Source: Alteromonas stellipolaris
GTDB lineage: Bacteria; Pseudomonadota; Gammaproteobacteria; Enterobacterales; Alteromonadaceae
Length of the DNA: 64,000 nt
NCBI RefSeq assembly: GCF_001562115.1
Contig: NZ_CP013926.1
Coordinates: 3,534,001-3,598,000, forward strand
Direction: 5' to 3'
Shown: positions 36,847 to 44,982 of the stretch, piece after piece
Position numbering within the stretch: the stretch's first letter is position 1
Layout of the letters: every line of letters begins with the position of its first letter
Position numbers and translations under genes: made by a program
The notes under the pieces: generated by a model
Seen by the model: the letters and a program-made list of their open reading frames with translations, nothing else
Databases searched by the model: none
What the model was told of the DNA's origin: nothing

Positions 36847-38658
36847 TTAGTTTTGAGTAATTTGCCATACCGTTACGGTGCCACTAACTTCGTTTCCTAC
36901 AAGCAACAAAGGAACGCCGCTTGCGCTATCGTCCGCACTTACAAATACTAGGCTTTCTGGCGCCAAGTCGCCAATAACGTCGGTCGCTACTAGGCCTTCT
37001 GTTAAGTCGCGATTGATAATGTAATCTGCAAATTGCACATCGTAAGGGTTAGTTACATCGTAAACGAATATGCCGCCCATGCGCTCAGTTCCAACAAACG
37101 CATAAGTTCTATCGCCAATAACACCAACGGTTAATGCTTCAGGCTCTGGGCCTTTATTCTCAGAGCGCGAATCGCCTGCGTTTTCGTCATCACCATTGTT
37201 AAACGATGCACCGTGAACCGAGGCGGTAATACGCTCAAAATCATCACCTGAATCGTAAACCGCTAAGCCGTTTTGATCCCAAATCGTAAATGAACGTGAG
37301 CCGTACGTATAAGCGGCGTCATATTCACCGCTTCCATCCACATCACCCATCGCGCTAGTGACACGCAAATTATCTGCTTCCCCAGTCGCTTGTAAGTCAG
37401 CAAGTTCAGAGTTCGCCTCTGCCGTTAAGTCTTCAACCTTAACTTCATCGGTGTAAGCTAAACAGCCATCGTCTGCATCAAACTCTAATCCACCTTCACT
37501 TAGGCAGGTTGCTTCATCAGCAGAATCAAAGAAATATTCACGTGCGTCACCTTCGTTAGCAGTCACGATGAAAGTGGCATCTTTCCACGAATAATTGGCA
37601 ATAGTATCGGGCTGATACACGCCGTAAAGTCCATCATACTGACCAAAACTCACGCTGCTATCTTCTTGAATATCAATATTCAAATCAGACCAGCTTTTCA
37701 CACCTAGCCCAACAATTTCTACAGTTAGTTCTTCAAGATCAAGAATCGCTAAACCGTTGTTTTCTTGAAGGCTAACGTACGCAACATCATTAGTCGCCGT
37801 GATATATTCTGGTTCTAAGTCTTGAGCCACAGTGGTAGCAATATCAACGCCTTTAATCGTACGGCCACTTGGATTAGGGAACATCATTCCCTGCGCAATT
37901 AAGTCGTCTTGACTGCCGTTAAAGCCCGTAAAGCTTACAGAGGTTGCTGTTTCTTCAGGCTCTCCGCTTGCAAGGATATTAATGACCGAAATAGAACCTT
38001 CTGGGTCAACCGTGTAATCATCTGAAGGCTCACCTTCGTTAGCCACCAATACTTTCCCGCCATCTGGCGTAAATGTCACCATGTCAGGTAGTGCACCAAC
38101 AACCACAGAATCTAAAAACACGGGGGCAGAAGTATCTAAGCCATTATAAAAAAGTACGTAGCCGCTGTCGGTTTTCACCTCAGCAGGCACGGCAACGGCC
38201 ATAAGGTCGCCACTAATAGCAATACTAGTGAGGCTTCCTAACGTTACGCCGTCAATATCAGCAGGTAGCGTAATATTACTGACCGTAAGGTTGGTAGTAT
38301 TGATTGGGTCGCTCATTGCAGTAGTGCTTACAGTATCAGCGGCAATAACTGCGATGGCGTTGGTTTCACCGTTGGTGGCATAGATAGTTTGGGTGTCAGC
38401 ATGATATTGCACGATTTCTGCCGACGTTAGGTTACCCAAAAAGGCACGGGCAACAACATCAAGAGAAACACCTAACGATGCATCGCTACCGTCAACGCCA
38501 TCGGCGCCATCAGAGCCCGCTTCGCCTTGCTCGCCCTGAGGACCTTGGGCACCTGTTTCACCTTGTTCACCATCGTCGCCATCTAGACCACAGCCAGTAA
38601 GAGCCGCTGAGATAAGTAGCGCTAAGACGCCGAATTTGAATTTTGACTGCGCAGACAT
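36847..38658 (-). CDS. Choice-of-anchor I lipoprotein with collagen-like stalk
   Basis: The 603-residue protein has a lipoprotein signal peptide (lipobox LTGC, Cys about 23). About twelve collagen-like Gly-X-Y triplets follow (GEQGETGAQGPQGEQGE, about 26-60), then a beta-propeller-like region of the choice-of-anchor I family (VANEGEPSDDYTVDPEGSISVI; FIVTANEGDAREYF; ENKGPEPEALTVG). Such proteins are surface or periplasmic and sometimes annotated as alkaline phosphatase-like. The activity of this one is not established. The stalk probably holds the propeller away from the membrane. It is monocistronic with its own terminator, and diverges from the M48 gene. Confidence 0.88.
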   Translation of the reverse strand: MSAQSKFKFGVLALLISAALTGCGLDGDDGEQGETGAQGPQGEQGEAGSDGADGVDGSDASLGVSLDVVARAFLGNLTSAEIVQYHADTQTIYATNGETNAIAVIAADTVSTTAMSDPINTTNLTVSNITLPADIDGVTLGSLTSIAISGDLMAVAVPAEVKTDSGYVLFYNGLDTSAPVFLDSVVVGALPDMVTFTPDGGKVLVANEGEPSDDYTVDPEGSISVINILASGEPEETATSVSFTGFNGSQDDLIAQGMMFPNPSGRTIKGVDIATTVAQDLEPEYITATNDVAYVSLQENNGLAILDLEELTVEIVGLGVKSWSDLNIDIQEDSSVSFGQYDGLYGVYQPDTIANYSWKDATFIVTANEGDAREYFFDSADEATCLSEGGLEFDADDGCLAYTDEVKVEDLTAEANSELADLQATGEADNLRVTSAMGDVDGSGEYDAAYTYGSRSFTIWDQNGLAVYDSGDDFERITASVHGASFNNGDDENAGDSRSENKGPEPEALTVGVIGDRTYAFVGTERMGGIFVYDVTNPYDVQFADYIINRDLTEGLVATDVIGDLAPESLVFVSADDSASGVPLLLVGNEVSGTVTVWQITQN

Positions 38659-38980
38659 TTAATTTCCTTTTTATCATGTTGTTACGCCAAACCTTAGCTT
38701 GCCAACAGGCCTACTCAATTCTCGCCTTTAGCGCGTGAACTAACCTATGACATACAATGCAGATTTAGCTATTATTTTAATTACATCTGTATATAAGCTA
38801 GAGCCAGTGTATGACACAAATATTAATTTGGCAAAAGGGTAAATTTACAAATGAATAACACCACAATTTGTAGTATTAATAGAAGCTAATATTGGTCTGC
38901 TCTTGCGCACTATACGTAACAAATCATATGGGTCGTAACTCACTAATATTTCTCTATTTCGCAAAAACAAGGATTAAAAT
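38659..38980. other. Intergenic region between divergent lipoprotein genes
   Basis: This AT-rich 322-base gap separates two divergently transcribed lipoprotein genes and must contain both promoters. I see no convincing operator, RNA or small gene. Confidence 0.4.
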
Positions 38981-39775
38981 ATGAAATTGAGGTTTACCGC
39001 ATCAATCGCCGCAGTAGCTCTAGCAGTGACAGCTTGTGCTACATCGCCTACAGGTCGTAATCAAGTACTCTTATATTCTGAGTCTCAATTGGCAGAAATG
39101 GGCGACCAAGCATTTAGCGGAATGAAAGAAGAACTCAAAATTTCAAACAAAGCGGTTCAAAATAGCTATGTTGAATGTGTGGCAAATGCCATCACCGCGA
39201 AAGTCCCCAACAGTGTGTTCGATGGTACATGGGAAGTGGTGGTTTTTGACGATGAACAAGTTAATGCCTTTGCTTTACCTGGAGGTAAAATTGGCGTTTA
39301 TACCGGATTATTAAATGTTGCTGAGAACCAACATCAGCTTGCGGCGGTTATCGGCCATGAAGTGGGTCATGTTATTGCAGAACATGGTAATGAGCGAATG
39401 TCTCAATCCACGCTTATCAATATGGGCACCCAAGCAGCAGGTGCAGCTTTGGCAATGAACGAAGTGTCTCAAACTGCGCCAATTATGGCAGCCATTGGTT
39501 TAGGTTTACAAGTTGGGGTTCAACTACCGTTTAGCCGTACCCACGAGTCTGAAGCTGATGTTATTGGCCTTCAACTTATGGCTATGTCAGGCTTTGATCC
39601 TCGTCAATCTGTAAACTTATGGCAAAACATGGATGCAGCAAGTAGCGGCGAACGTCCTTTAGAATTGCTTTCTACTCACCCTGCTCCGCAAACGCGGATC
39701 AGTAACTTACAAGCAAACATGAACGCTGCGTACAATGATTATCAGGCCTCTGCGTATAGACCTAGCTGTGGCTAG
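38981..39775 (+). CDS. M48 family zinc metalloprotease, lipoprotein
   Basis: The 264-residue protein has a lipoprotein signal (VTAC, Cys19) and an M48 peptidase domain with the zinc motif HEVGH at 126-130 and the third ligand region THESEAD (E191). It resembles the small periplasmic M48 lipoproteins such as LoiP or YcaL of E. coli, which take part in outer membrane protein quality control. It is too short for BepA, having no TPR domain. An AAGGATT ribosome binding site precedes the ATG. It ends at a strong shared terminator. Confidence 0.92.
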   Translation: MKLRFTASIAAVALAVTACATSPTGRNQVLLYSESQLAEMGDQAFSGMKEELKISNKAVQNSYVECVANAITAKVPNSVFDGTWEVVVFDDEQVNAFALPGGKIGVYTGLLNVAENQHQLAAVIGHEVGHVIAEHGNERMSQSTLINMGTQAAGAALAMNEVSQTAPIMAAIGLGLQVGVQLPFSRTHESEADVIGLQLMAMSGFDPRQSVNLWQNMDAASSGERPLELLSTHPAPQTRISNLQANMNAAYNDYQASAYRPSCG

Positions 39776-39810
39776 TTTATTGCCATCGCCAACGTAAAAT
39801 AGAGCAAAAA

Positions 39811-39836
39811 AAAACGCCACATTAATGTGGCGTTTT
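39811..39836. terminator. Bidirectional intrinsic terminator
   Basis: A perfect 26-base palindrome (AAAACGCCACATT and its complement) lies between the convergent M48 and mscS genes, with T runs on both strands. Confidence 0.92.
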
Positions 39837-39855
39837 TGTATCAGAGAATAAAAGA

Positions 39856-40698
39856 TTATTCGCTGTCAGTTTTGTGAAGATGAACATCCATTTGTGGGAA
39901 TGGAATTGAAATACCTTCTTGGTCGAAACGTAGTTTAACTTGCTCAGTGAAGTCGAACTTAACGCCCCAGAAGTCAGACGCTTTACACCATGGACGAACC
40001 ACGAAGTTAACGCTGCTATCAGCCAATTCAGAAACAGCAACTGTAGGTGCTGGCTCGCTAAGGATACGCTCATCAGCACGAACCATTTCATTTAGAATTT
40101 CTTTTGCTTTACGCAAGTCCGCGTCATAACCAATACCAACTACCATATCTACACGACGTGTTTCTTTCGCTGAATAGTTAGTAATGTTATTGCTGTAAAT
40201 ACCACCGTTAGGAACAATAATTTCTTTGTTATCAGGTGTAGTCATTGTAGTCGTAAAGATACCAATCTTGTTGATTGTACCCGCCGTTCCAGCAGCTTCA
40301 ACGAAATCGCCTGATTTGAAAGGCTTGAATACAAGAAGCATTACGCCAGCAGCAAAGTTCTTCAATGAATCTTGCAGTGACAAACCAATAGCTAAACCTG
40401 CAGCACCTAATATTGCAACAAGTGAGGTTGTATCAACACCAAGCTGGTTTAACGACGCCACGATAACAAACAACATCAAAATAGCGCTTATAATGGCTTC
40501 TAAGAAGTCCACTAACATTGCATCGTACTTTGATTTTGCCATTAGACGGCGGAATAAAGATAGAATGAATCCTACAACGATTCGACCAATAACGTAGATG
40601 ACAATCGCCATGGCAATATTAATGCCCCATGGAATTGCATAATCGTTAATATAGCGTTCTACATCACTCGATGAGAATAATGATAAATTTTCTTCCAT
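39856..40698 (-). CDS. mscS: Small-conductance mechanosensitive channel MscS
   Basis: MscS opens under membrane tension to release solutes on hypo-osmotic shock. The 280-residue protein is the size of E. coli MscS (286) and shows three membrane helices in the first 130 residues. The pore helix TM3 (LVAILGAAGLAIGLSLQDSLKNFAAGVMLL) is Gly/Ala-rich. The beta domain motif FKSGDFVEAAGTAGTINKIGIFTT and the PNGGIYSNNITNYS segment follow. It is monocistronic and convergent with the M48 gene. Confidence 0.96.
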   Translation of the reverse strand: MEENLSLFSSSDVERYINDYAIPWGINIAMAIVIYVIGRIVVGFILSLFRRLMAKSKYDAMLVDFLEAIISAILMLFVIVASLNQLGVDTTSLVAILGAAGLAIGLSLQDSLKNFAAGVMLLVFKPFKSGDFVEAAGTAGTINKIGIFTTTMTTPDNKEIIVPNGGIYSNNITNYSAKETRRVDMVVGIGYDADLRKAKEILNEMVRADERILSEPAPTVAVSELADSSVNFVVRPWCKASDFWGVKFDFTEQVKLRFDQEGISIPFPQMDVHLHKTDSE

Positions 40699-41203
40699 AA
40701 TTTTGTCCTTGTTTTATCAAACATAATAAAGCTGAAATAAGGTAGCAGGCTTTTAGAATTACGCCAACGACTTTGAATCACAAACAGCCATTTTAGGTCA
40801 AAAGTCTAATATATACGTGGCCTACAGCGAATAAATGTTATCCTAAAGTCGACTTTTTTCCCGCTAATTTTTTCTTCAAAATTAAATTTCAGCTATTTAA
40901 GCGTCTTGTCGTAAATTCGTCATTAGGGTGTCATTTAAGCAACCTAATCTCACTACCTCATCATGTTAATTAGTAACCCAGAAAAACGAATCAGCCATAA
41001 CGGACTATCGAAAAATTTTACGAGAACTGATGATTTTTTGGTCCAATTGGTGTAAAATTTTCCGTCAAAATAAGCAGGATGCTTTATATAGACTGCAAAG
41101 CGCTGAAATACATTCAAAAAGAATGTGAACCGGATATGACGTTAGCAGGTATTGCTATTGTCAATTTTGTACAGCTTAGCAAATAGAATAAAAGGAATAA
41201 TCT
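40699..41203. other. Intergenic region upstream of the small membrane protein gene
   Basis: This AT-rich 505-base gap lies between mscS (divergent) and a 54-codon gene. It holds a possible 35-codon frame at 41079-41186 (separate entry) and a TG-extended TGTAAAAT -10-like element near 41051-41058 without a matching -35. I see no other structure. Confidence 0.4.
41079..41186 (+). CDS. Possible small protein, 35 residues
   Basis: An ATG-initiated 35-codon frame (starting MLYIDCKALKYIQKEC) ends 17 bases before the 54-residue membrane protein. Codon content looks acceptable but there is no good ribosome binding site and I know no relative. It may be a leader peptide or chance. Confidence 0.2.
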   Translation: MLYIDCKALKYIQKECEPDMTLAGIAIVNFVQLSK

Positions 41204-41368
41204 ATGTTTTACATTATATTACTGGCAATTATCGTAGCAGCATTGTTCTTGTATTCTTTAAGAACAGATAAAGGTGAACACACCAAGTATGCACGAAAGG
41301 ACGGGCAAGCAGTACCTCCTCATCAAAACGAAACGCAAAACACCACTTCAACACCTTCGGCAGCTTAA
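41204..41368 (+). CDS. Small single-pass membrane protein, 54 residues
   Basis: An AAGGAA ribosome binding site seven bases before the ATG opens a 54-codon frame ending at TAA. The product starts MFYIILLAIIVAALFLYSLR, a typical N-terminal membrane anchor, followed by a polar 34-residue tail rich in Lys, Gln and Thr. Topology would be N-out or N-in with a cytoplasmic tail (positively charged RTDKGEHTKYARK just after the helix). No function is known to me. It is too short for most gene finders and may be unannotated in relatives. Confidence 0.6.
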   Translation: MFYIILLAIIVAALFLYSLRTDKGEHTKYARKDGQAVPPHQNETQNTTSTPSAA

Positions 41369-41427
41369 CTAGCCCTAGTGCTAATCTAATAAGGCTATCG
41401 TAAATCTCGACAAAAATAGCTTTTTAC

Positions 41428-41461
41428 AACGCATTGTAGCGATTTTCAGCTACGATGCGTT
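41428..41461 (+). other. Stem-loop in the rsmE leader
   Basis: AACGCATTGTAGC (41428-41440) and GCTACGATGCGTT (41449-41461) form a 13-bp stem with a single U-G wobble around an 8-base loop. It lies 60 bases before the rsmE start and 60 bases after the small membrane protein. No T run follows on either strand, so it is not a standard terminator. Confidence 0.6.
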
Positions 41462-41520
41462 GCATCCACTTGCTCAAGCCACGTATCATATCTACATTAT
41501 CCGCCATTTTTAGTTTCCCA

Positions 41521-42249
41521 ATGCGCATACCAAGAATTTATTACCCTAATCCAATTCCTCTTGAAGAAGAATTTCAGTTAACTGAAGAAGCTGGGCATCA
41601 TATTGCCAGTGTGCTTCGTTTGAAAGCGAATCATCCCATCGTACTGTTTAACGGTGATGGTAATGAGTACAGCGCACAGATAATTAATGCTCAAAGAAAA
41701 AAAGTTTTTGTAGAAGCCGATGCGTGTTTATCGTTGTCCAAAGAATCATCGCTAAATATTCATTTAGGCCAAGGGGTATCTAAAGGTGACCGAATGGATA
41801 CGGTTCTGCAAAAAAGTGTAGAGCTTGGTGTTACCGAGATCACGCCTATCCTGACCGAGCGATGTACCGTTAAACTAGATGAAGCCCGATGGGAAAAAAA
41901 GCTGCTTCAATGGCAAAAGATCATCATCGGTGCGTGCGAACAAAGTGGCAGAAATACTCTTCCCTCGCTTAACCCGCCTATTGCGCTAAACAAATGGTTA
42001 TCTGAGTCGACCTCGAGTTCACGATTAGTATTGGCGCCGGGTGCAGAAAAGCCGTTAGCGAGACAGCCATACAATACACAAGGTTTTCGACTATTAATTG
42101 GTCCAGAAGGCGGACTTTCCGAAGGCGAAATTCATCAAGCGAACGAAAGTGGTTTTACATCATGCAGTTTGGGGCCTCGAATACTACGTACGGAAACTGC
42201 AGCCATTAGCTGTATTAGTATTCTGCAAGCCCAGCATGGCGATTTTTAA
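41521..42249 (+). CDS. rsmE: 16S rRNA (uracil1498-N3)-methyltransferase RsmE
   Basis: RsmE methylates N3 of U1498 in 16S rRNA with S-adenosylmethionine. The 242-residue SPOUT-class protein (E. coli 243) starts MRIPRIYYPNPIPLEEEF. It has the KSVELGVTEITPILTERC and LLIGPEGGLSEGEI motifs and ends LGPRILRTETAAISCISILQ, the knot region. The frame extends 22 codons upstream, but the ATG at 41521 gives the family N-terminus. No clear ribosome binding site precedes it. rsmE upstream of gshB, yqgE and ruvX is the common gammaproteobacterial order. Confidence 0.95.
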   Translation: MRIPRIYYPNPIPLEEEFQLTEEAGHHIASVLRLKANHPIVLFNGDGNEYSAQIINAQRKKVFVEADACLSLSKESSLNIHLGQGVSKGDRMDTVLQKSVELGVTEITPILTERCTVKLDEARWEKKLLQWQKIIIGACEQSGRNTLPSLNPPIALNKWLSESTSSSRLVLAPGAEKPLARQPYNTQGFRLLIGPEGGLSEGEIHQANESGFTSCSLGPRILRTETAAISCISILQAQHGDF

Positions 42250-42463
42250 GTTGGCAGTTTACGCGAGAGCTTTACAGGTTAACTATTAGAAAGTTTGGTT
42301 TTTACAATACTTGATCTAAATGCTGAATGCCCCCACTTAGGATTTAGTGGTATTCATACCAAAACCAACATCGACATATAAAATGCACCAACAGCCAACT
42401 ATCGCCATCAATGCGTAACGCTGTTGCTAATTTATCTACCTTTATCAAAGAGTGAGAACATAC

Positions 42464-43417
42464 ATGCACTACACCCTTGGCGTGATTATGGATCCTATCG
42501 CGGTGATTAAGCCGCATAAAGACACCAGTCTAGCAATGATGCTTGAAGCCCAGCGCCGTGGCGCAACCGTTCTGTATTTCGAACTTAAAGATATCTATAT
42601 TAATAACGGCAAACCAATGGGGTTGGCTAGAACAATTACCGTGCGTGACCAAGCGACTGATTTTTACTCTCTTGGTGAAGAGCATACTGTTTCACTCGGT
42701 GACATTGATGTGTTGCTTATGCGTAAGGATCCCCCTTTCGACAGCGAATTTTTATATGCTACCCATATTTTATCACTTGCCCAAGACGAGGGCGCGCTGG
42801 TTGTAAATAATCCGCAAGCGCTCCGAGACTACAACGAAAAATTGTTTACCTCTTTGTTTCCTGAGCACATTCCTAACACGCTGGTAACTAATAATCAGAA
42901 GCTTATTCGTGAATTTCATGCAAAGCATCAAGATATTATTTGTAAGCCTTTGGATGGCATGGGCGGCGCTTCAATTTTCAGAGTGAAGCCAGATGGAAAT
43001 AACTTAGGCGTAATCATTGAAACGTTAACCAACTTGGGCAAACGTTACATGATGGTTCAAGAATACTTACCACAAATTAAAGATGGCGATAAACGTATTC
43101 TGATTGTGGACGGTGAAGTGATTCCTTATTGCTTAGCGCGCTTACCTACTAAAGGGGAAACCCGCGGTAATTTAGCTGCAGGCGGAACGGGCAGACCCCA
43201 AGAGATTTCAGAAACCGATCGTGCGTTGGCTGAAGCCGTGGCTCCCACGTTACGAGATAACAACATTTTATTTGTTGGGCTGGATGTGATTGGCGAAAAA
43301 ATCACAGAAATAAACATTACTAGCCCAACGTGCGTAAGAGAAATAGAGGGTCACTATAATGTTAATATTATGGGCTCGTTATTCGACGCAATTGAAAAGC
43401 GCCTTACAGCTAAATAG
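42464..43417 (+). CDS. gshB: Glutathione synthetase GshB
   Basis: GshB joins gamma-glutamylcysteine and glycine with ATP to make glutathione. The 317-residue ATP-grasp protein (E. coli 315) has the N-terminal LGVIMDPIAVIKPHKDTS, LLMRKDPPFDSEFLYAT, the ATP-binding KPLDGMGGASIFRV and the C-terminal GLDVIGEKITEINITSPTC. A GTG four codons upstream is also in frame, but the ATG at 42464 gives the family start. Confidence 0.97.
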   Translation: MHYTLGVIMDPIAVIKPHKDTSLAMMLEAQRRGATVLYFELKDIYINNGKPMGLARTITVRDQATDFYSLGEEHTVSLGDIDVLLMRKDPPFDSEFLYATHILSLAQDEGALVVNNPQALRDYNEKLFTSLFPEHIPNTLVTNNQKLIREFHAKHQDIICKPLDGMGGASIFRVKPDGNNLGVIIETLTNLGKRYMMVQEYLPQIKDGDKRILIVDGEVIPYCLARLPTKGETRGNLAAGGTGRPQEISETDRALAEAVAPTLRDNNILFVGLDVIGEKITEINITSPTCVREIEGHYNVNIMGSLFDAIEKRLTAK

Positions 43418-43459
43418 CGTTTTGCACTGACAGTAGGTAAGTGAGAAGTAGAGGAAACA

Positions 43460-44026
43460 ATGACAGAACTGAAAAGTTTACAAAACCACTTTCTAGTAGC
43501 GATGCCTTCGCTAGATGACCCGTATTTTTCTCGCTCTCTCACTTATATTTGCGAACACAATAAAGACGGTGCCATGGGGCTGGTAATCAATCAGCCTTCA
43601 ACCATGAATTTGAAAGAGTTGCTTGAGCAAACCGACAAAGACTTAACCGTGGCAGAAGATAAAGCCGAGCAAATTATTCTTGCTGGCGGACCGGTGAGTC
43701 AAGAGCGAGGGTTTGTTCTGCATTCCAGTCAAAGTGGGTGGGACTCAAGCTTGACCTTATCGCCTGACGTTATGATTACCACTTCAAAAGATATTTTATC
43801 CGCCATTGGCACTAATACAGGGCCAGATTCATCCATTATCGCGTTAGGTTACGCGGGCTGGACTGCCGGGCAACTTGAACAGGAAATGCAAGATAACTCA
43901 TGGCTAACCATAGAGGCCGATGACGAAATTTTGTTTAACACACCTATCCATAAAAAGTGGCAAGCAGCAGTTAATAAACTTGGAGTAGATGTGTGGCAAC
44001 TTGCCCCAGGAGCTGGGCATGCCTGA
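43460..44026 (+). CDS. yqgE: YqgE/AlgH family protein
   Basis: The 188-residue protein belongs to the UPF0301 (YqgE/AlgH) family, with [35 protein letters not shown] and [16 protein letters not shown]. Its biochemical role is not settled. The name AlgH comes from an alginate phenotype in Pseudomonas. An AGAGGAAA ribosome binding site precedes the ATG. It overlaps ruvX by eight bases, the usual arrangement. Confidence 0.95.
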   Translation: MTELKSLQNHFLVAMPSLDDPYFSRSLTYICEHNKDGAMGLVINQPSTMNLKELLEQTDKDLTVAEDKAEQIILAGGPVSQERGFVLHSSQSGWDSSLTLSPDVMITTSKDILSAIGTNTGPDSSIIALGYAGWTAGQLEQEMQDNSWLTIEADDEILFNTPIHKKWQAAVNKLGVDVWQLAPGAGHA

Positions 44027-44453
44027 TATTGGTAGTAGAACAGTACTAGCGTTCGACTTCGGCACAAAAAGTATTGGTGTAGCAGTAGGACAAGAAATTA
44101 CCGGTACGGCGTCGCCGCTTGCAGCCCTTAAAGCCCGTGATGGCATTCCAGATTGGAATGTAATTGAAAAGCTTTATGAAGAATGGCAACCGCACCTTGT
44201 GGTAGTTGGTTTACCGCTGAATATGGACGGCACCGAGCAAGAAGTCACACAGCGCGCCAAGAAATTCGCTAACCGCTTGCACGGTAGGTTCAAAGTAGCA
44301 GTGGATTTATGCGATGAAAGGCTCACCACCACAGATGCAAAGTCTATGTTGTTCGAACTTGGCGGTTATAAAAAGCTAACCAAGGAAAAAATAGACAGCG
44401 TATCGGCCTGTGTGATTTTTACTAGCTGGGTTGAAAATCAATACGGCGACTAG
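44019..44453 (+). CDS. ruvX: Putative Holliday junction resolvase / pre-16S rRNA nuclease YqgF (RuvX)
   Basis: YqgF is an RNase H-fold nuclease, proposed both as a Holliday junction resolvase and as the enzyme maturing the 5' end of 16S rRNA. The 144-residue protein has [17 protein letters not shown] with the catalytic Asp, [14 protein letters not shown] and [11 protein letters not shown]. The frame opens ten codons earlier, but the ATG at 44019 gives the expected length and overlaps yqgE by eight bases. Confidence 0.95.
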   Translation: MPDIGSRTVLAFDFGTKSIGVAVGQEITGTASPLAALKARDGIPDWNVIEKLYEEWQPHLVVVGLPLNMDGTEQEVTQRAKKFANRLHGRFKVAVDLCDERLTTTDAKSMLFELGGYKKLTKEKIDSVSACVIFTSWVENQYGD

Positions 44454-44468
44454 CCACTCGCCGTTATC

Positions 44469-44615
44469 TGGACACCCACCTTTCCAGTTTGCTGGACACC
44501 CACCTTTTCAACCCCCTTGTTACACTGATATTTTTTTGAGCAGTTTGCTGGACACCCACCTTTTCAACACCGTTGTTACACTGATATTTTTGGCTAACGC
44601 TAGCTGGACACTCAC
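44469..44615. repeat. 56-bp tandem repeat containing TGGACACCCACC
   Basis: TGGACACCCACC occurs at 44469, 44493 and 44549, and a decayed copy (TGGACACTCAC) at 44605. The last three are exactly 56 bases apart. The 56-base units share TTTTCAAC, CTTGTTACACTGATATTTT-like and GCTAGC/GTTTGC ends. They lie between the convergent ruvX and DUF2007 genes, in a 209-base gap that holds nothing else I recognise. The core is the reverse complement of the GTGGGTGTCC word found elsewhere in the window. Confidence 0.92.
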
Positions 44616-44662
44616 AGTTCCAATTACGAATTAACGAATAAGAAAATCAGTAATCGGTAACG

Positions 44663-44977
44663 CTAAGGTCTACTTTCTCCGCACTTCCAGCAGGTATCAA
44701 AAGCTTCACCGTTTGGCTCACCACAGTTACCACACACCCACGGAATTTGCTCGGTAGGTTCGTGGCTGTCCATTAAAGAGCTCACAACCTTATTGGCTCT
44801 GGCAGACCAAGATTCATCAATTAGCCAAAGTTCAGGCTGTGATTCTTGCCATGGCAGTTCGCCCATCGCCCCACCTGCAAATTCGTTTTTCACTAGGTAA
44901 GGTATAGAGAGCGCATCGAGTTCACTTTTTACCGACTGAAGTAAAAAAGGGTCTGGCGACGTAAAAAGCTTAATCAA
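44663..44977 (-). CDS. DUF2007 protein with C-terminal zinc ribbon
   Basis: The 104-residue protein has an N-terminal DUF2007 (putative signal-transducing) ferredoxin-like domain, LFTSPDPFLLQSVKSELDAL to about residue 65. A zinc ribbon of two CxxC pairs follows (WVCGNCGEPNGEAFDTCWKC, about 80-99), of the RanBP2-like type. The start is a TTG at 44977, five bases after the pilU stop. No ATG or GTG gives the family N-terminus. It is probably translated from the pilTU transcript. Function unknown. Confidence 0.82.
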   Translation of the reverse strand: MIKLFTSPDPFLLQSVKSELDALSIPYLVKNEFAGGAMGELPWQESQPELWLIDESWSARANKVVSSLMDSHEPTEQIPWVCGNCGEPNGEAFDTCWKCGESRP

Positions 44978-44982
44978 GAGTT

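Noticed and set aside
44469..44615. CRISPR-like repeat with spacers
   Set aside because: The 44-base sequence between words is itself repeated, so the whole 56-base unit is a tandem repeat and not a repeat-spacer array.
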